This document shows positions 1 through 7,006 of a stretch of DNA of 20,618 nt, one piece after another. The notes under the pieces were generated by a model. That model had not been told where the DNA came from, did no database searches, and saw only the letters and a program-made list of their open reading frames with translations. The position numbers and the translations under genes are program-made. This DNA is from an uncultured Blautia sp. Lineage in GTDB: Bacteria > Bacillota > Clostridia > Lachnospirales > Lachnospiraceae. Every line of letters starts with the position of its first letter. Within the stretch, counting starts at the first letter, position 1. The stretch is from assembly GCA_900553515.1 (NCBI GenBank), contig USDN01000050.1, forward strand, positions 1-20,618, read 5' to 3'.

Positions 1-46
1 CACAGGCACCTGAAGCCTGCGCGTCTGCCAATTCCGCCACTCCTGC
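1..46 (-). tRNA. tRNA-Leu (anticodon CAG), 5' part, cut by the window edge
   Basis: Read on the minus strand, the sequence begins with the acceptor strand GCAGGAG, then TG and a D-arm with GCGGAATTGGCAGACGC, the usual start of a class II leucine tRNA. The anticodon stem CAGGC / GCCTG encloses the loop TTCAGGT, which places CAG at positions 34-36, so it decodes CUG. The variable arm, T arm and 3' acceptor strand lie outside the window. A promoter lies about 40 bp upstream. Confidence 0.9.
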
Positions 47-86
47 ATTTCCTATTGACCAGCCGCTCTCTCGCGACTGCTTGATT

Positions 87-115
87 ATAATACCGCATGT
101 TATGGTAAAAGTCAA
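87..115 (-). promoter_or_regulatory. Promoter of the tRNA-Leu gene, with A/T-tract upstream element
   Basis: On the minus strand a -35 box TTGACT is followed after 17 bp by a -10 box TATTAT. Immediately upstream (about 116-185) is a block of alternating A-tracts and T-tracts, suggestive of an UP element or intrinsically curved DNA as often found at stable-RNA promoters. The 10-bp sequence TCCTATTGAC (50-59) is repeated inverted at 111-120, across the promoter. The stretch 47-199 holds nothing else that I can recognise, and no clear GC-rich terminator for the NSS gene. Confidence 0.7.
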
Positions 116-199
116 TAGGATTTTTAAATTTTTTTCAAAAAAATTCACCAAAAAATTCAATTTTTTTATTTTTCGTTATTTTCGGCTCTAAATCCTCTG

Positions 200-1555
200 T
201 TATACGGTGATCATTCCCAGCGCTTCCATGACCGCAAAGATCAGGATTGCTACCAGACATACCGGAGCAATGTACTTGATCATAATAGAATAGAACTTTT
301 TCATCTTAAACTTGCCGTTCACTTCTACCTCTTCAATAAGTGTCTTTGGCTTGATCACAAATCCTACAAAGATACAGGTACCGATAGCTGCAATCGGCAT
401 CAGCACGCTGTTGCTGGTAAAATCAAAGAAATCCAGAAGGCTCATTCCAAGAGGCTTGATAAAACTCCAGATTCCAAATCCCAGAGAAACCGGGATTCCC
501 AGTGCCAGAAGCCATGCATAAACAATTCCGCAGGCTTTTTTTCTGCTGAATTTAAACTTATCTACTACGATAGAAACCAGAGTCTCTGTCAGTGAAATAG
601 AAGAAGTCAGTGCCGCAAACAATACCAGCAGGAAGAAAACTGCACCTACCAGTGTACCAAACTTCATGTTGTCAAATACTTTTGGCAATGTGATAAACAT
701 CAGACTTGGACCTTTTCCAAGAGCTTCTTCACTTCCGCCGGAAAAAGCAAATACAGCCGGAATAATCATAAGGCCTGCCATAAAAGCAATTCCTGTGTCA
801 AAAATTTCAATCTGGCGAACGGATTTCTCCAGATTTGTCTCTTTTTTCATATAAGAACCATAAGTGATCATGATACCCATAGCAAGAGACATAGAATAAA
901 ACAGCTGTCCCATAGCTGCCATAACCGTGGTGGCACTGAATCTTGAAAAATCCGGAAGAAGGTAATAGCGAAGACCTTCCATTGCTCCCGGCTGCATCAG
1001 ACTGAATACAGAAATAAAGATCGTCATCACAACCAGAACCGGCATCATAAACTTACTTGCCTTCTCAATTCCGCCTTCCACTCCAAGGAGTACTGCTACC
1101 ATTCCAACTGTTACATAAATAACAAAGAAAATAACCGGAGCCGCCGGCTGCGCAATGTAGCCTGTAAAAAATTCATCTGTAGCTGCACTGGATACCTGGC
1201 CGGTAAGAAATACTACCAGATATTTCAGTACCCATCCGCCGATCACGCAGTAATAAGGTGTGATCAGAAACGGGATCACGCTGGACAGATAGCCCAGAAA
1301 CTTAAACCTTTTATCCAGTGCCGGATATGCACCTACTGCACTCAGTCTTGTCTTTCGTCCAAGTGCGATCTCTGTGACCATCAGGGCAAATCCAAAAGTA
1401 ACTGCAAGTATCAAGTAGATCAGCAGGAAAATTCCGCCTCCGTGTTTTGCCGCAAGATACGGAAACCTCCACAAGTTACCCAGACCCACTGCCGAGCCTG
1501 CAGCCGCCAGGACAAATCCCAGCTTGTCAGTAAAACTTCCTCTCTTTTTTTCCAT
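200..1555 (-). CDS. Sodium-dependent NSS-family transporter (LeuT fold)
   Basis: This 451-residue polytopic membrane protein is a member of the neurotransmitter:sodium symporter family, which uses the Na+ gradient to import amino acids or related small substrates. TM1 carries the family signature GSAVGLGNLWRFPY (residues 20-33). A22 and N27 fall at the positions of the LeuT Na+-site ligands, and the unwound GLG is present. The TM6 region (GQLFYSMSLAMG) is also typical. About 11-12 membrane segments can be counted; length and N-terminus fit bacterial NSS proteins. The start ATG is preceded by AGGAGAGAGG. The substrate cannot be read from the sequence. The gene has its own promoter and is followed by the tRNA-Leu, so it is probably monocistronic. 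Confidence 0.93.
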   Translation of the reverse strand: MEKKRGSFTDKLGFVLAAAGSAVGLGNLWRFPYLAAKHGGGIFLLIYLILAVTFGFALMVTEIALGRKTRLSAVGAYPALDKRFKFLGYLSSVIPFLITPYYCVIGGWVLKYLVVFLTGQVSSAATDEFFTGYIAQPAAPVIFFVIYVTVGMVAVLLGVEGGIEKASKFMMPVLVVMTIFISVFSLMQPGAMEGLRYYLLPDFSRFSATTVMAAMGQLFYSMSLAMGIMITYGSYMKKETNLEKSVRQIEIFDTGIAFMAGLMIIPAVFAFSGGSEEALGKGPSLMFITLPKVFDNMKFGTLVGAVFFLLVLFAALTSSISLTETLVSIVVDKFKFSRKKACGIVYAWLLALGIPVSLGFGIWSFIKPLGMSLLDFFDFTSNSVLMPIAAIGTCIFVGFVIKPKTLIEEVEVNGKFKMKKFYSIMIKYIAPVCLVAILIFAVMEALGMITV

Positions 1556-1590
1556 TGTCTTTCCTCTCTCCTGAAAATATATGCTTTTCT

Positions 1591-1619
1591 AGCATACCCC
1601 ATCCCACAGAGAAATGCAA
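1591..1619 (-). promoter_or_regulatory. Candidate promoter of the NSS transporter gene
   Basis: On the minus strand TTGCAT is followed after exactly 17 bp by TATGCT, about 35 bp upstream of the start codon. Both boxes are imperfect matches to the sigma-A consensus. A short dyad ATGCT/AGCAT overlaps the -10 box. Confidence 0.45.
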
Positions 1620-1643
1620 TGAAATCCTTGAGATTTATTTGTT

Positions 1644-1682
1644 ACTGTTCACACGGCACTATCCCCCAACGCAGTGAACAGT
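1644..1682 (-). terminator. 9-bp dyad after the membrane-protein gene; possible terminator or operator
   Basis: ACTGTTCAC and GTGAACAGT form a perfect 9-bp inverted repeat separated by 21 bases. It lies just downstream of the stop codon of the GT-C-like gene and upstream of the NSS promoter. No uridine run follows on either strand, so a classical rho-independent terminator is not shown. A 3'-end stabilising hairpin or a repressor site for the NSS promoter are equally possible. Confidence 0.3.
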
Positions 1683-1687
1683 CACAT

Positions 1688-3367
1688 TTATTTGATCTGA
1701 TACAGATCCACATTTCCCAGAGTCCTGACAAATACAGCTTCTGCATGTGCATCATAATTCTGACGGATATATTCCACAGTCAGATCTATGTTGTCATCTA
1801 TCAGATACACCTTTTCGTTTCCTATCATATCTTTGTACGGATTTACGATTCCGTGTTCTTTCATTTCTTTTATAAATCCTGGTGTGCGGCATTCCCATCC
1901 GCCGAACCAGTAAAGATTATCCAGGAGGTTCTCCGGCATTCGGTCAAAAGGCCCGTAACAGACAATCTCTGACACTGTACCGCTTTTTGCCAGATACACA
2001 TGTTCTTTATCTGTTCCAATGGTTTCCAGGACCGCTCTCTGACTTACCCGGGCTTTGGGGATCTCTGCAGTAACAGTCCTGTAATCTTTATGCCAGAAAC
2101 TCTGGCTGGCGAGGATTCCTGTTATACACAAAAGCACCCCCCCATATTTGGAAATTCCGGTCCTGCCTCTCAGCGATTCCCCCAGGATCCACAACATAGT
2201 CAGGCATACGCTGAACCACAGCCCCACATCTACCCGATTCACCATATATCTGCCCTGGAAATATAAGTAAAAATAGAGTCCCTTTAAAATCAGTATTTCT
2301 ATAAGAAATGAAATAATGCCTGCCGCATTCTTTTTCCCGAAGATCATCCATAATACAAAAATCAGCAATACCACATAAACGGCCGGCAGTTTCCCTGCAT
2401 CTCCCGGAAATCTCTTTATGAAGCGCAGAATCTGAGATCCGGAAACATTTCTTTCCGTTTTTTGCTCCACCAGCTTTTCCATAACTTCTGTAGTAAATTT
2501 TTCCGGATCATTAAAGTTCCAGGTTTTATACAACTGTAACGCTTCTTCACTGATCCCCAGCTCCTGATAAAGCCTCCTGTTTGTATCATAGTCCGGAAAT
2601 CCGTAATCCAGAAGTCTGGATCTCATACGATTAAACTCCTGGTACTCCTGCCACTGAGGACTCCTGTACATAAAAGCATCTGCTCTGTCTGCTGCGAAAA
2701 CAGCCAAAAGCAGAAGTCCGAAACTTCCCACGCATATTCCTAATCTTTTTCCTGTTTTTTCGGGAAAATATTTTTTCAGAGTCAGAAGAAAATAAACGCC
2801 AATCCCTGCCATCAGCGCCGAACTTGCAAAAAACTGGTCTTCCCGGTACATAAAACCCAAAAGTCCCAGCAGGATCCCCACAAGAAATTCCCAGATACAG
2901 AATTTCTCAGAAGTGATCACATGAAATAGAAGAAAGACCGCTGCCGCTGCTGCAATTCCGGCAGTCTTGGTAAACTGGATATGAATATAGCACTCATATC
3001 CAAATACGCAAAGCAGGACTACAGACAGATACAGGCCGGAATATCCTTCCAGCCTGTCTATAAGCACATAAGTCACTACACTGAAAGCCGCCAGCAATAC
3101 AGCATACTGAACCATCGTATACCACGGCAATCTTCCTGTAATCTGATATAAAACCCGATAAAGGATCCCAAGAAAATAATTCTGGAATACAAGGTGAGAC
3201 GTCTTCACACCTCTCAGTCCACTTCCAAACTCTGCAAACACAATATCATCATTGGTTTCAAAAGACGGACGCATGACCAGGACCAGCACCGCCATAGCCA
3301 ACACATTCAGACCAATAGCTGCAGCCATTTTCTCTCTTCTGTTTTTTAATTCTGCTGAAAAGTGCAT
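1688..3367 (-). CDS. Polytopic membrane protein, GT-C glycosyltransferase-like
   Basis: This 559-residue protein has an N-terminal membrane segment (about 15-33) followed by the acidic loop FETNDD (36-41). An Asp/Glu motif in the first outer loop is a hallmark of GT-C enzymes, which transfer sugars from polyprenyl-phosphate donors on the outer face of the membrane. Many further hydrophobic helices run to about residue 430, and a soluble C-terminal part of about 125 residues follows. I do not recognise a specific family, so the glycosyltransferase role is inference; it could instead be a polymer-processing or transport protein. It lies 17 bp downstream of the secreted serine-hydrolase gene, with AGGGGAT upstream of the ATG, and is likely co-transcribed with it. 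Confidence 0.75.
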   Translation of the reverse strand: MHFSAELKNRREKMAAAIGLNVLAMAVLVLVMRPSFETNDDIVFAEFGSGLRGVKTSHLVFQNYFLGILYRVLYQITGRLPWYTMVQYAVLLAAFSVVTYVLIDRLEGYSGLYLSVVLLCVFGYECYIHIQFTKTAGIAAAAAVFLLFHVITSEKFCIWEFLVGILLGLLGFMYREDQFFASSALMAGIGVYFLLTLKKYFPEKTGKRLGICVGSFGLLLLAVFAADRADAFMYRSPQWQEYQEFNRMRSRLLDYGFPDYDTNRRLYQELGISEEALQLYKTWNFNDPEKFTTEVMEKLVEQKTERNVSGSQILRFIKRFPGDAGKLPAVYVVLLIFVLWMIFGKKNAAGIISFLIEILILKGLYFYLYFQGRYMVNRVDVGLWFSVCLTMLWILGESLRGRTGISKYGGVLLCITGILASQSFWHKDYRTVTAEIPKARVSQRAVLETIGTDKEHVYLAKSGTVSEIVCYGPFDRMPENLLDNLYWFGGWECRTPGFIKEMKEHGIVNPYKDMIGNEKVYLIDDNIDLTVEYIRQNYDAHAEAVFVRTLGNVDLYQIK

Positions 3368-3384
3368 TGACTTATCCCCTGTTC

Positions 3385-4716
3385 TTATTTATTCAGATAA
3401 TTATAAACGGTCCTGGAGATGTTCTGTATCCTTGGAACCGCATAACCTTCATTTCCAGTAGAAGAAAATACGCAGATAATGTAATCTGTCTTTTTACCGT
3501 AAACAATTGCCATATCATGCTGCACACTGGAAGTCTCCCCTGTTTTATTTGCAACACGGACTCCTGCAGGAACTCCTGCAGGGATCTTCCATCTGCGAGT
3601 CTGTCTCAGCAGAAGATTCTTCATTTCTCTGGAATATTTCGATGAAACACAGGTTCCTTTGTAAATACGTTCCAGAAGTACTCCGCAGTCTTTTGCAGAA
3701 GCGATATTTCTTTGTCCGTCACTTGTAAATGCTGAAGCAGAAGGATGAAGACTGCTGTGACAGCCGGTTTTTGTATAACCATTTTTCTTAAGATACTGGT
3801 TTACTGTCTTTGTACCGCTGACAAAGCTTCTTGATTTGCTGTTATATCTTACCAGCTGATTATAAGCCTCATTATCACTTACCGTGATCATACTGTTGAG
3901 AAGACTTTTTATAGTGGAACTATATCTGAGTTTTCCCCGTTTGATCTGATCAAAAGTAGACGCCATAACAAAGGCTTTTATGGTGCTTGCCGGATACATG
4001 GCTGTGTCGTTCATATTGATCACTGCCCCGTTCTCCAGATTCTTCACATACACAGACCAGGAACCGCTGTATCCGTTCACCATACTGCCAAGCTTCTTTT
4101 TCAGCCCATTCAGCGTCATATCTGCCTCTGTACATCTTCGCCCGTTACAATCCACCCAGGTTCCATCCGGAAGCTTTCTGCTTCTTGCTATAGTTCCATT
4201 AGACAGAAGATAGTATCCTGATCTCCAGCAGTTTTCATATCTTCTTCCAAAAGAAGACAGTAAATATTTCTGACCGTTTATTACTTTCCATCCGGCCTTT
4301 CTGTACAGACGTCCATTTGTATCTCCAAAATAATACGTTCCTTTAAAAGTTCTTCCTGCAATTGTTTTATCCAGCTTATGAAACTGTTTTTTCTTGCACA
4401 GACAGCCTTTGCTGTCAAACATATAATATCCGGACTTCAGTCTTTTTCCTTTTGGAACCTTAATGTATTGAAATCCTGTAACTTTTTTTCCGTTCTTGTC
4501 TTTCAGCCACCAGTTATATCCTGTATCAATGATATAGCGGCCGCTTCTTCCTTCCAGACGAATCTTTGTCTTCTTTTTTGAAGCTGCAGATACTTCTGTC
4601 ACTGAAGGCATAACTGTAACTGAACCAGTTGTCAGTACAAACGCCATCACTATAAGGAGCAAGCTCTTTATAAGCCTGCCCCTTCTGTTTTTTCTGTCAT
4701 GCTTTTTCTCTCTCAT
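3385..4716 (-). CDS. Secreted serine hydrolase (class A beta-lactamase/PBP-like) with N-terminal wall-binding-like repeats
   Basis: The 443-residue protein has a basic N-terminus and a hydrophobic segment (about 15-31) ending near VSAAS, consistent with a signal peptide. Residues about 55-200 hold Tyr/Trp/Gly-rich units (GYNWWLKDKNGKKV, GYYMFDSKGC, GTYYFGDTNGRLY) resembling choline- or glucan-binding repeats of cell-surface proteins. The C-terminal half has the three motifs of the penicillin-recognising serine hydrolase fold: S244-T-I-K247, S280-D-N282 and K391-T-G393. The Omega-loop ExxLN expected of true class A beta-lactamases is not seen between SDN and KTG. A peptidoglycan-directed or other esterase/peptidase role is therefore more likely than antibiotic hydrolysis. 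The upstream SD is GGGGGAAG. It sits 18 bp after the zinc-ribbon gene. Confidence 0.8.
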   Translation of the reverse strand: MREKKHDRKNRRGRLIKSLLLIVMAFVLTTGSVTVMPSVTEVSAASKKKTKIRLEGRSGRYIIDTGYNWWLKDKNGKKVTGFQYIKVPKGKRLKSGYYMFDSKGCLCKKKQFHKLDKTIAGRTFKGTYYFGDTNGRLYRKAGWKVINGQKYLLSSFGRRYENCWRSGYYLLSNGTIARSRKLPDGTWVDCNGRRCTEADMTLNGLKKKLGSMVNGYSGSWSVYVKNLENGAVINMNDTAMYPASTIKAFVMASTFDQIKRGKLRYSSTIKSLLNSMITVSDNEAYNQLVRYNSKSRSFVSGTKTVNQYLKKNGYTKTGCHSSLHPSASAFTSDGQRNIASAKDCGVLLERIYKGTCVSSKYSREMKNLLLRQTRRWKIPAGVPAGVRVANKTGETSSVQHDMAIVYGKKTDYIICVFSSTGNEGYAVPRIQNISRTVYNYLNK

Positions 4717-4734
4717 TTCCCGCTTCCCCCTGTT

Positions 4735-5367
4735 TTACTCTGTTTCTTTTCTTTCTGATACTGCTGAGCTGTCCTCTTTTGCCTCCTCCTTTACTGTCTC
4801 AGGTTCTTCTGACGATGCTTCTTCTGCAACTGGCTCTGACTCCTCTGACGGTGCTTCTTCTGCAACTGGCTCCGGCTCCTCTGACGGTACTTCTTCTGAC
4901 ACTGGCTCCGGTTCCTCTGACGGTGCTTCTTCTGCAACTGGCTCCGGTTCCTCTGCAGATACCTCTGCAACTACTGCTCCCGCCTGTTCTTCCTGTTCTT
5001 TCGTGGTACAGGCAGCTCCACAATGAGGACAGAAAGCCATTCCTCCTTCTACCGTAATGCCGCAGGAAGGACACACTTTCTTTTCTTTTACACCGGCAAT
5101 AGCCTCTTTGTACTGGCCGATCCTGTCCATACGCTGTTCGATCTGCTCACAGAGACGTCTTTGCATATCTTCCAGCGGGACGCCGTCTTTATAACGTCTG
5201 TAAATAATCTTTCCCAGTTCTTCCATGATTTTACGGATCTGCTTTTCCTCACCGGAAATCTTATTTCTCAGTTTTTGTTCACTGTAAAAAGATTCTGCCC
5301 GTTCCCCAATATCACGCATTGTTTTTGTAAACGCTTCACCAAATTCCTGAAAAAATTCTTTTGCCAT
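4735..5367 (-). CDS. Zinc-ribbon protein with Glu/Pro tandem-repeat tail
   Basis: A 210-residue soluble protein. Residues 1-95 are helical and charged. A zinc ribbon follows with C99-P-S-C102 and C113-P-H-C116, plus C120 just after it. The last third is a low-complexity acidic tail built of 12-residue units of the type EEPEPVAEEAPS. The helical part plus ribbon resembles small Clostridia zinc-ribbon proteins of unknown function. The tail may be a flexible linker or spacer. It lies 27 bp downstream of clpX, with an AGAAGG SD, and 18 bp before the serine-hydrolase gene, so the genes are probably co-transcribed. No enzymatic role is visible. Confidence 0.75.
   Translation of the reverse strand: MAKEFFQEFGEAFTKTMRDIGERAESFYSEQKLRNKISGEEKQIRKIMEELGKIIYRRYKDGVPLEDMQRRLCEQIEQRMDRIGQYKEAIAGVKEKKVCPSCGITVEGGMAFCPHCGAACTTKEQEEQAGAVVAEVSAEEPEPVAEEAPSEEPEPVSEEVPSEEPEPVAEEAPSEESEPVAEEASSEEPETVKEEAKEDSSAVSERKETE
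4789..4953 (-). repeat. 36-bp in-frame tandem repeat (about 4.5 units)
   Basis: Imperfect 36-bp units coding for EEPEPVAEEAPS-type dodecapeptides run head to tail within the zinc-ribbon gene. Units differ by a few substitutions (for example VSEEV for VAEEA, ESEPV for EPEPV). The repeat keeps the reading frame, so slippage would change only tail length. Confidence 0.85.
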
Positions 5368-5394
5368 AACAGATAACCTTCTTTCTGATCTGAT

Positions 5395-6816
5395 CTACTG
5401 TGCAGTTTCCAGAAGAGGAACCTCCTGTCCTCTTAAAAGGATCCTGGGACCTCCGTTTCCTTCAATATATTCTCTGGTGATCACCACCTGACCGATGCTG
5501 TCATCCTTAGGAATTTCATACATAATATCCAGCATATATTCTTCCAGAATAGCTCTCAGAGCTCTTGCACCTGTCTTTTTCTCCATAGCTTTGGCTGCAA
5601 TGGCATGAAGCGCACCTTCATCAAACTCCAGTTTCACCTCATCCAGCGCCAGAAGCTTCTGATACTGCTTCAAAATAGCATTCTTTGGCTCTTTGAGGAT
5701 TTTTACCAGCATATCCTCCGAAAGTCCCTCCAAAGTAAAAATAATAGGCAGACGTCCGATAAATTCCGGTATCATTCCGAAATTGCGGATATCATCTACT
5801 GTTACCTTCTCAAGAAGATGCGGATCATCATCATACTTATCCTTCAGATCTGCATAAAAGCCAATAGATGCCTGTTTATTAAGCCTCTCTTTTATGATGC
5901 TCTCCAGATCCGGGAACGCTCCTCCGCAGATAAAAAGAATATTTCTTGTATTGACAGTTGTCAGAGGAACCATCGCATTTTTACTGTTGGCTCCCACCGG
6001 AACCTCTACATCACTTCCCTCCAACAGTTTCAGCATTCCCTGCTGTACAGCCTCTCCGCTGACATCTCTCTGGTTTGTGTTTTTCTTCTTTGCAATCTTA
6101 TCGATCTCGTCAATAAAAATGATTCCATGTTCTGCCTTTTCCACATCATTGTCTGCTGCTGCCAGAAGCTTGGATACCACGCTTTCAATATCATCTCCGA
6201 TATAGCCTGCCTCCGTCAGTGAGGTTGCATCTGCAATAGCAAGCGGCACATCCAGAAGTTTGGCAAGAGTCTTTACCAGATACGTCTTTCCGCTTCCGGT
6301 GGGTCCAATCATCAGCATGTTTGACTTCTCAATATCGATCTCATCCATAGTGTCTGTGGCAACTCTTTTATAGTGGTTATAAACCGCAACAGACATTACT
6401 TTTTTTGCATGTTCCTGACCTATCACATACTCGTCAAGAGTAGCCTTGATTTTATGGGGAGCCGGAATCTTTTTCAGATCCAGAACAGGCTTCGCTTCTT
6501 TTTTCTTCTTGGGCGCTTTTTTCGGTTGGTTCATCTGATTTTGGAAGCTTCCCAGATCAATCATGCTTACTCCCGGCATATTAAAAAGATCACTGTAGTT
6601 AAAATTTCCATTGCTCATCTGGGTGTTCATCGTATCGAAGCTCTTCTGCATACAGTCAGAGCAGATATGTATATTATTGGGAAGATCGATCATCCTTCCT
6701 GCCTGCCGTTCAGATCTCCGGCAAAGGGTACAGAATTTCTCAGGCTCATGTTTATGGTCTTCCTGATCCTCACGATCTTCCTCTAAAGTCACTTCATCTT
6801 CGTATTTATCGCTCAT
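5395..6816 (-). CDS. clpX: ClpX-type AAA+ unfoldase, divergent paralogue
   Basis: The 473-residue product is the ATP-driven unfoldase that feeds ClpP. An acidic N-terminal extension precedes the ClpX zinc-binding domain (C29, C32, C52, C55). A Lys-rich linker (about 99-110) leads to the AAA+ module: Walker A GPTGSGKT (171-178), pore loop GYIG (204-207), Walker B IFIDEID with D236/E237, arginine in EFIGRLP (R355) and sensor 2 GAR (R418). The ClpP-docking IGF loop is kept (318-320). The RKH pore-entry loop is replaced by the stretch ending SKNAMVPLTTVNT, so substrate choice may differ from housekeeping ClpX. No clpP or tig is adjacent, suggesting a second, stand-alone copy. The ATG 24 bp upstream of this start has no good SD; this one has AGGAG at 5 bp (6822-6826). 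Confidence 0.9.
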   Translation of the reverse strand: MSDKYEDEVTLEEDREDQEDHKHEPEKFCTLCRRSERQAGRMIDLPNNIHICSDCMQKSFDTMNTQMSNGNFNYSDLFNMPGVSMIDLGSFQNQMNQPKKAPKKKKEAKPVLDLKKIPAPHKIKATLDEYVIGQEHAKKVMSVAVYNHYKRVATDTMDEIDIEKSNMLMIGPTGSGKTYLVKTLAKLLDVPLAIADATSLTEAGYIGDDIESVVSKLLAAADNDVEKAEHGIIFIDEIDKIAKKKNTNQRDVSGEAVQQGMLKLLEGSDVEVPVGANSKNAMVPLTTVNTRNILFICGGAFPDLESIIKERLNKQASIGFYADLKDKYDDDPHLLEKVTVDDIRNFGMIPEFIGRLPIIFTLEGLSEDMLVKILKEPKNAILKQYQKLLALDEVKLEFDEGALHAIAAKAMEKKTGARALRAILEEYMLDIMYEIPKDDSIGQVVITREYIEGNGGPRILLRGQEVPLLETAQ

Positions 6817-6848
6817 ATAAACTCCTTTCCGTTCTGTCATAATACAAA

Positions 6849-6897
6849 ACGCACAGGCAGCCAGCCCTGCTTCTTCAGGATTCTGTCGCCTATGCGT
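6849..6897 (-). promoter_or_regulatory. Long-range hairpin in the clpX leader
   Basis: On the minus strand ACGCATAGGC pairs with GCCTGTGCGT (10 bp, one G-T wobble) around a 29-base loop that holds an inner CCTG/CAGG stem. The arm nearest the promoter overlaps the predicted start of transcription, and the distal arm is followed by TTTTGTATT just before the coding region. It could be a 5'-end mRNA stabilising structure, an attenuator or a dyad operator. Confidence 0.45.
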
Positions 6898-6899
6898 CC

Positions 6900-6927
6900 A
6901 TTATATCATAACCTCTGTGCCTGTAAA
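6900..6927 (-). promoter_or_regulatory. Promoter of clpX
   Basis: On the minus strand TTTACA is followed after 16 bp by a perfect TATAAT, extended by TGA immediately upstream of the -10 box. It is about 85 bp upstream of the chosen clpX start. The region 6928-7006 between this promoter and the end of the AAA+ operon holds no recognisable terminator. Confidence 0.75.
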
Positions 6928-7006
6928 CTAAAGTTTTTATAAAAATCCAAATCAATATCTCCAAAATGCGACTTATTAAAATAGTCTCCTCAGAAATTTT
7001 AAACAT

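Noticed and set aside
3385..4716. Antibiotic-resistance class A beta-lactamase
   Set aside because: The Omega-loop Glu motif is not visible and the N-terminal repeats suggest a cell-wall protein, so resistance is not claimed.
4789..4953. CRISPR array
   Set aside because: The repeats are contiguous 36-bp coding units without spacers and keep the reading frame of the zinc-ribbon gene.
5605..6222. Plus-strand open frame of 205 codons
   Set aside because: It is antisense to the highly conserved clpX coding region.
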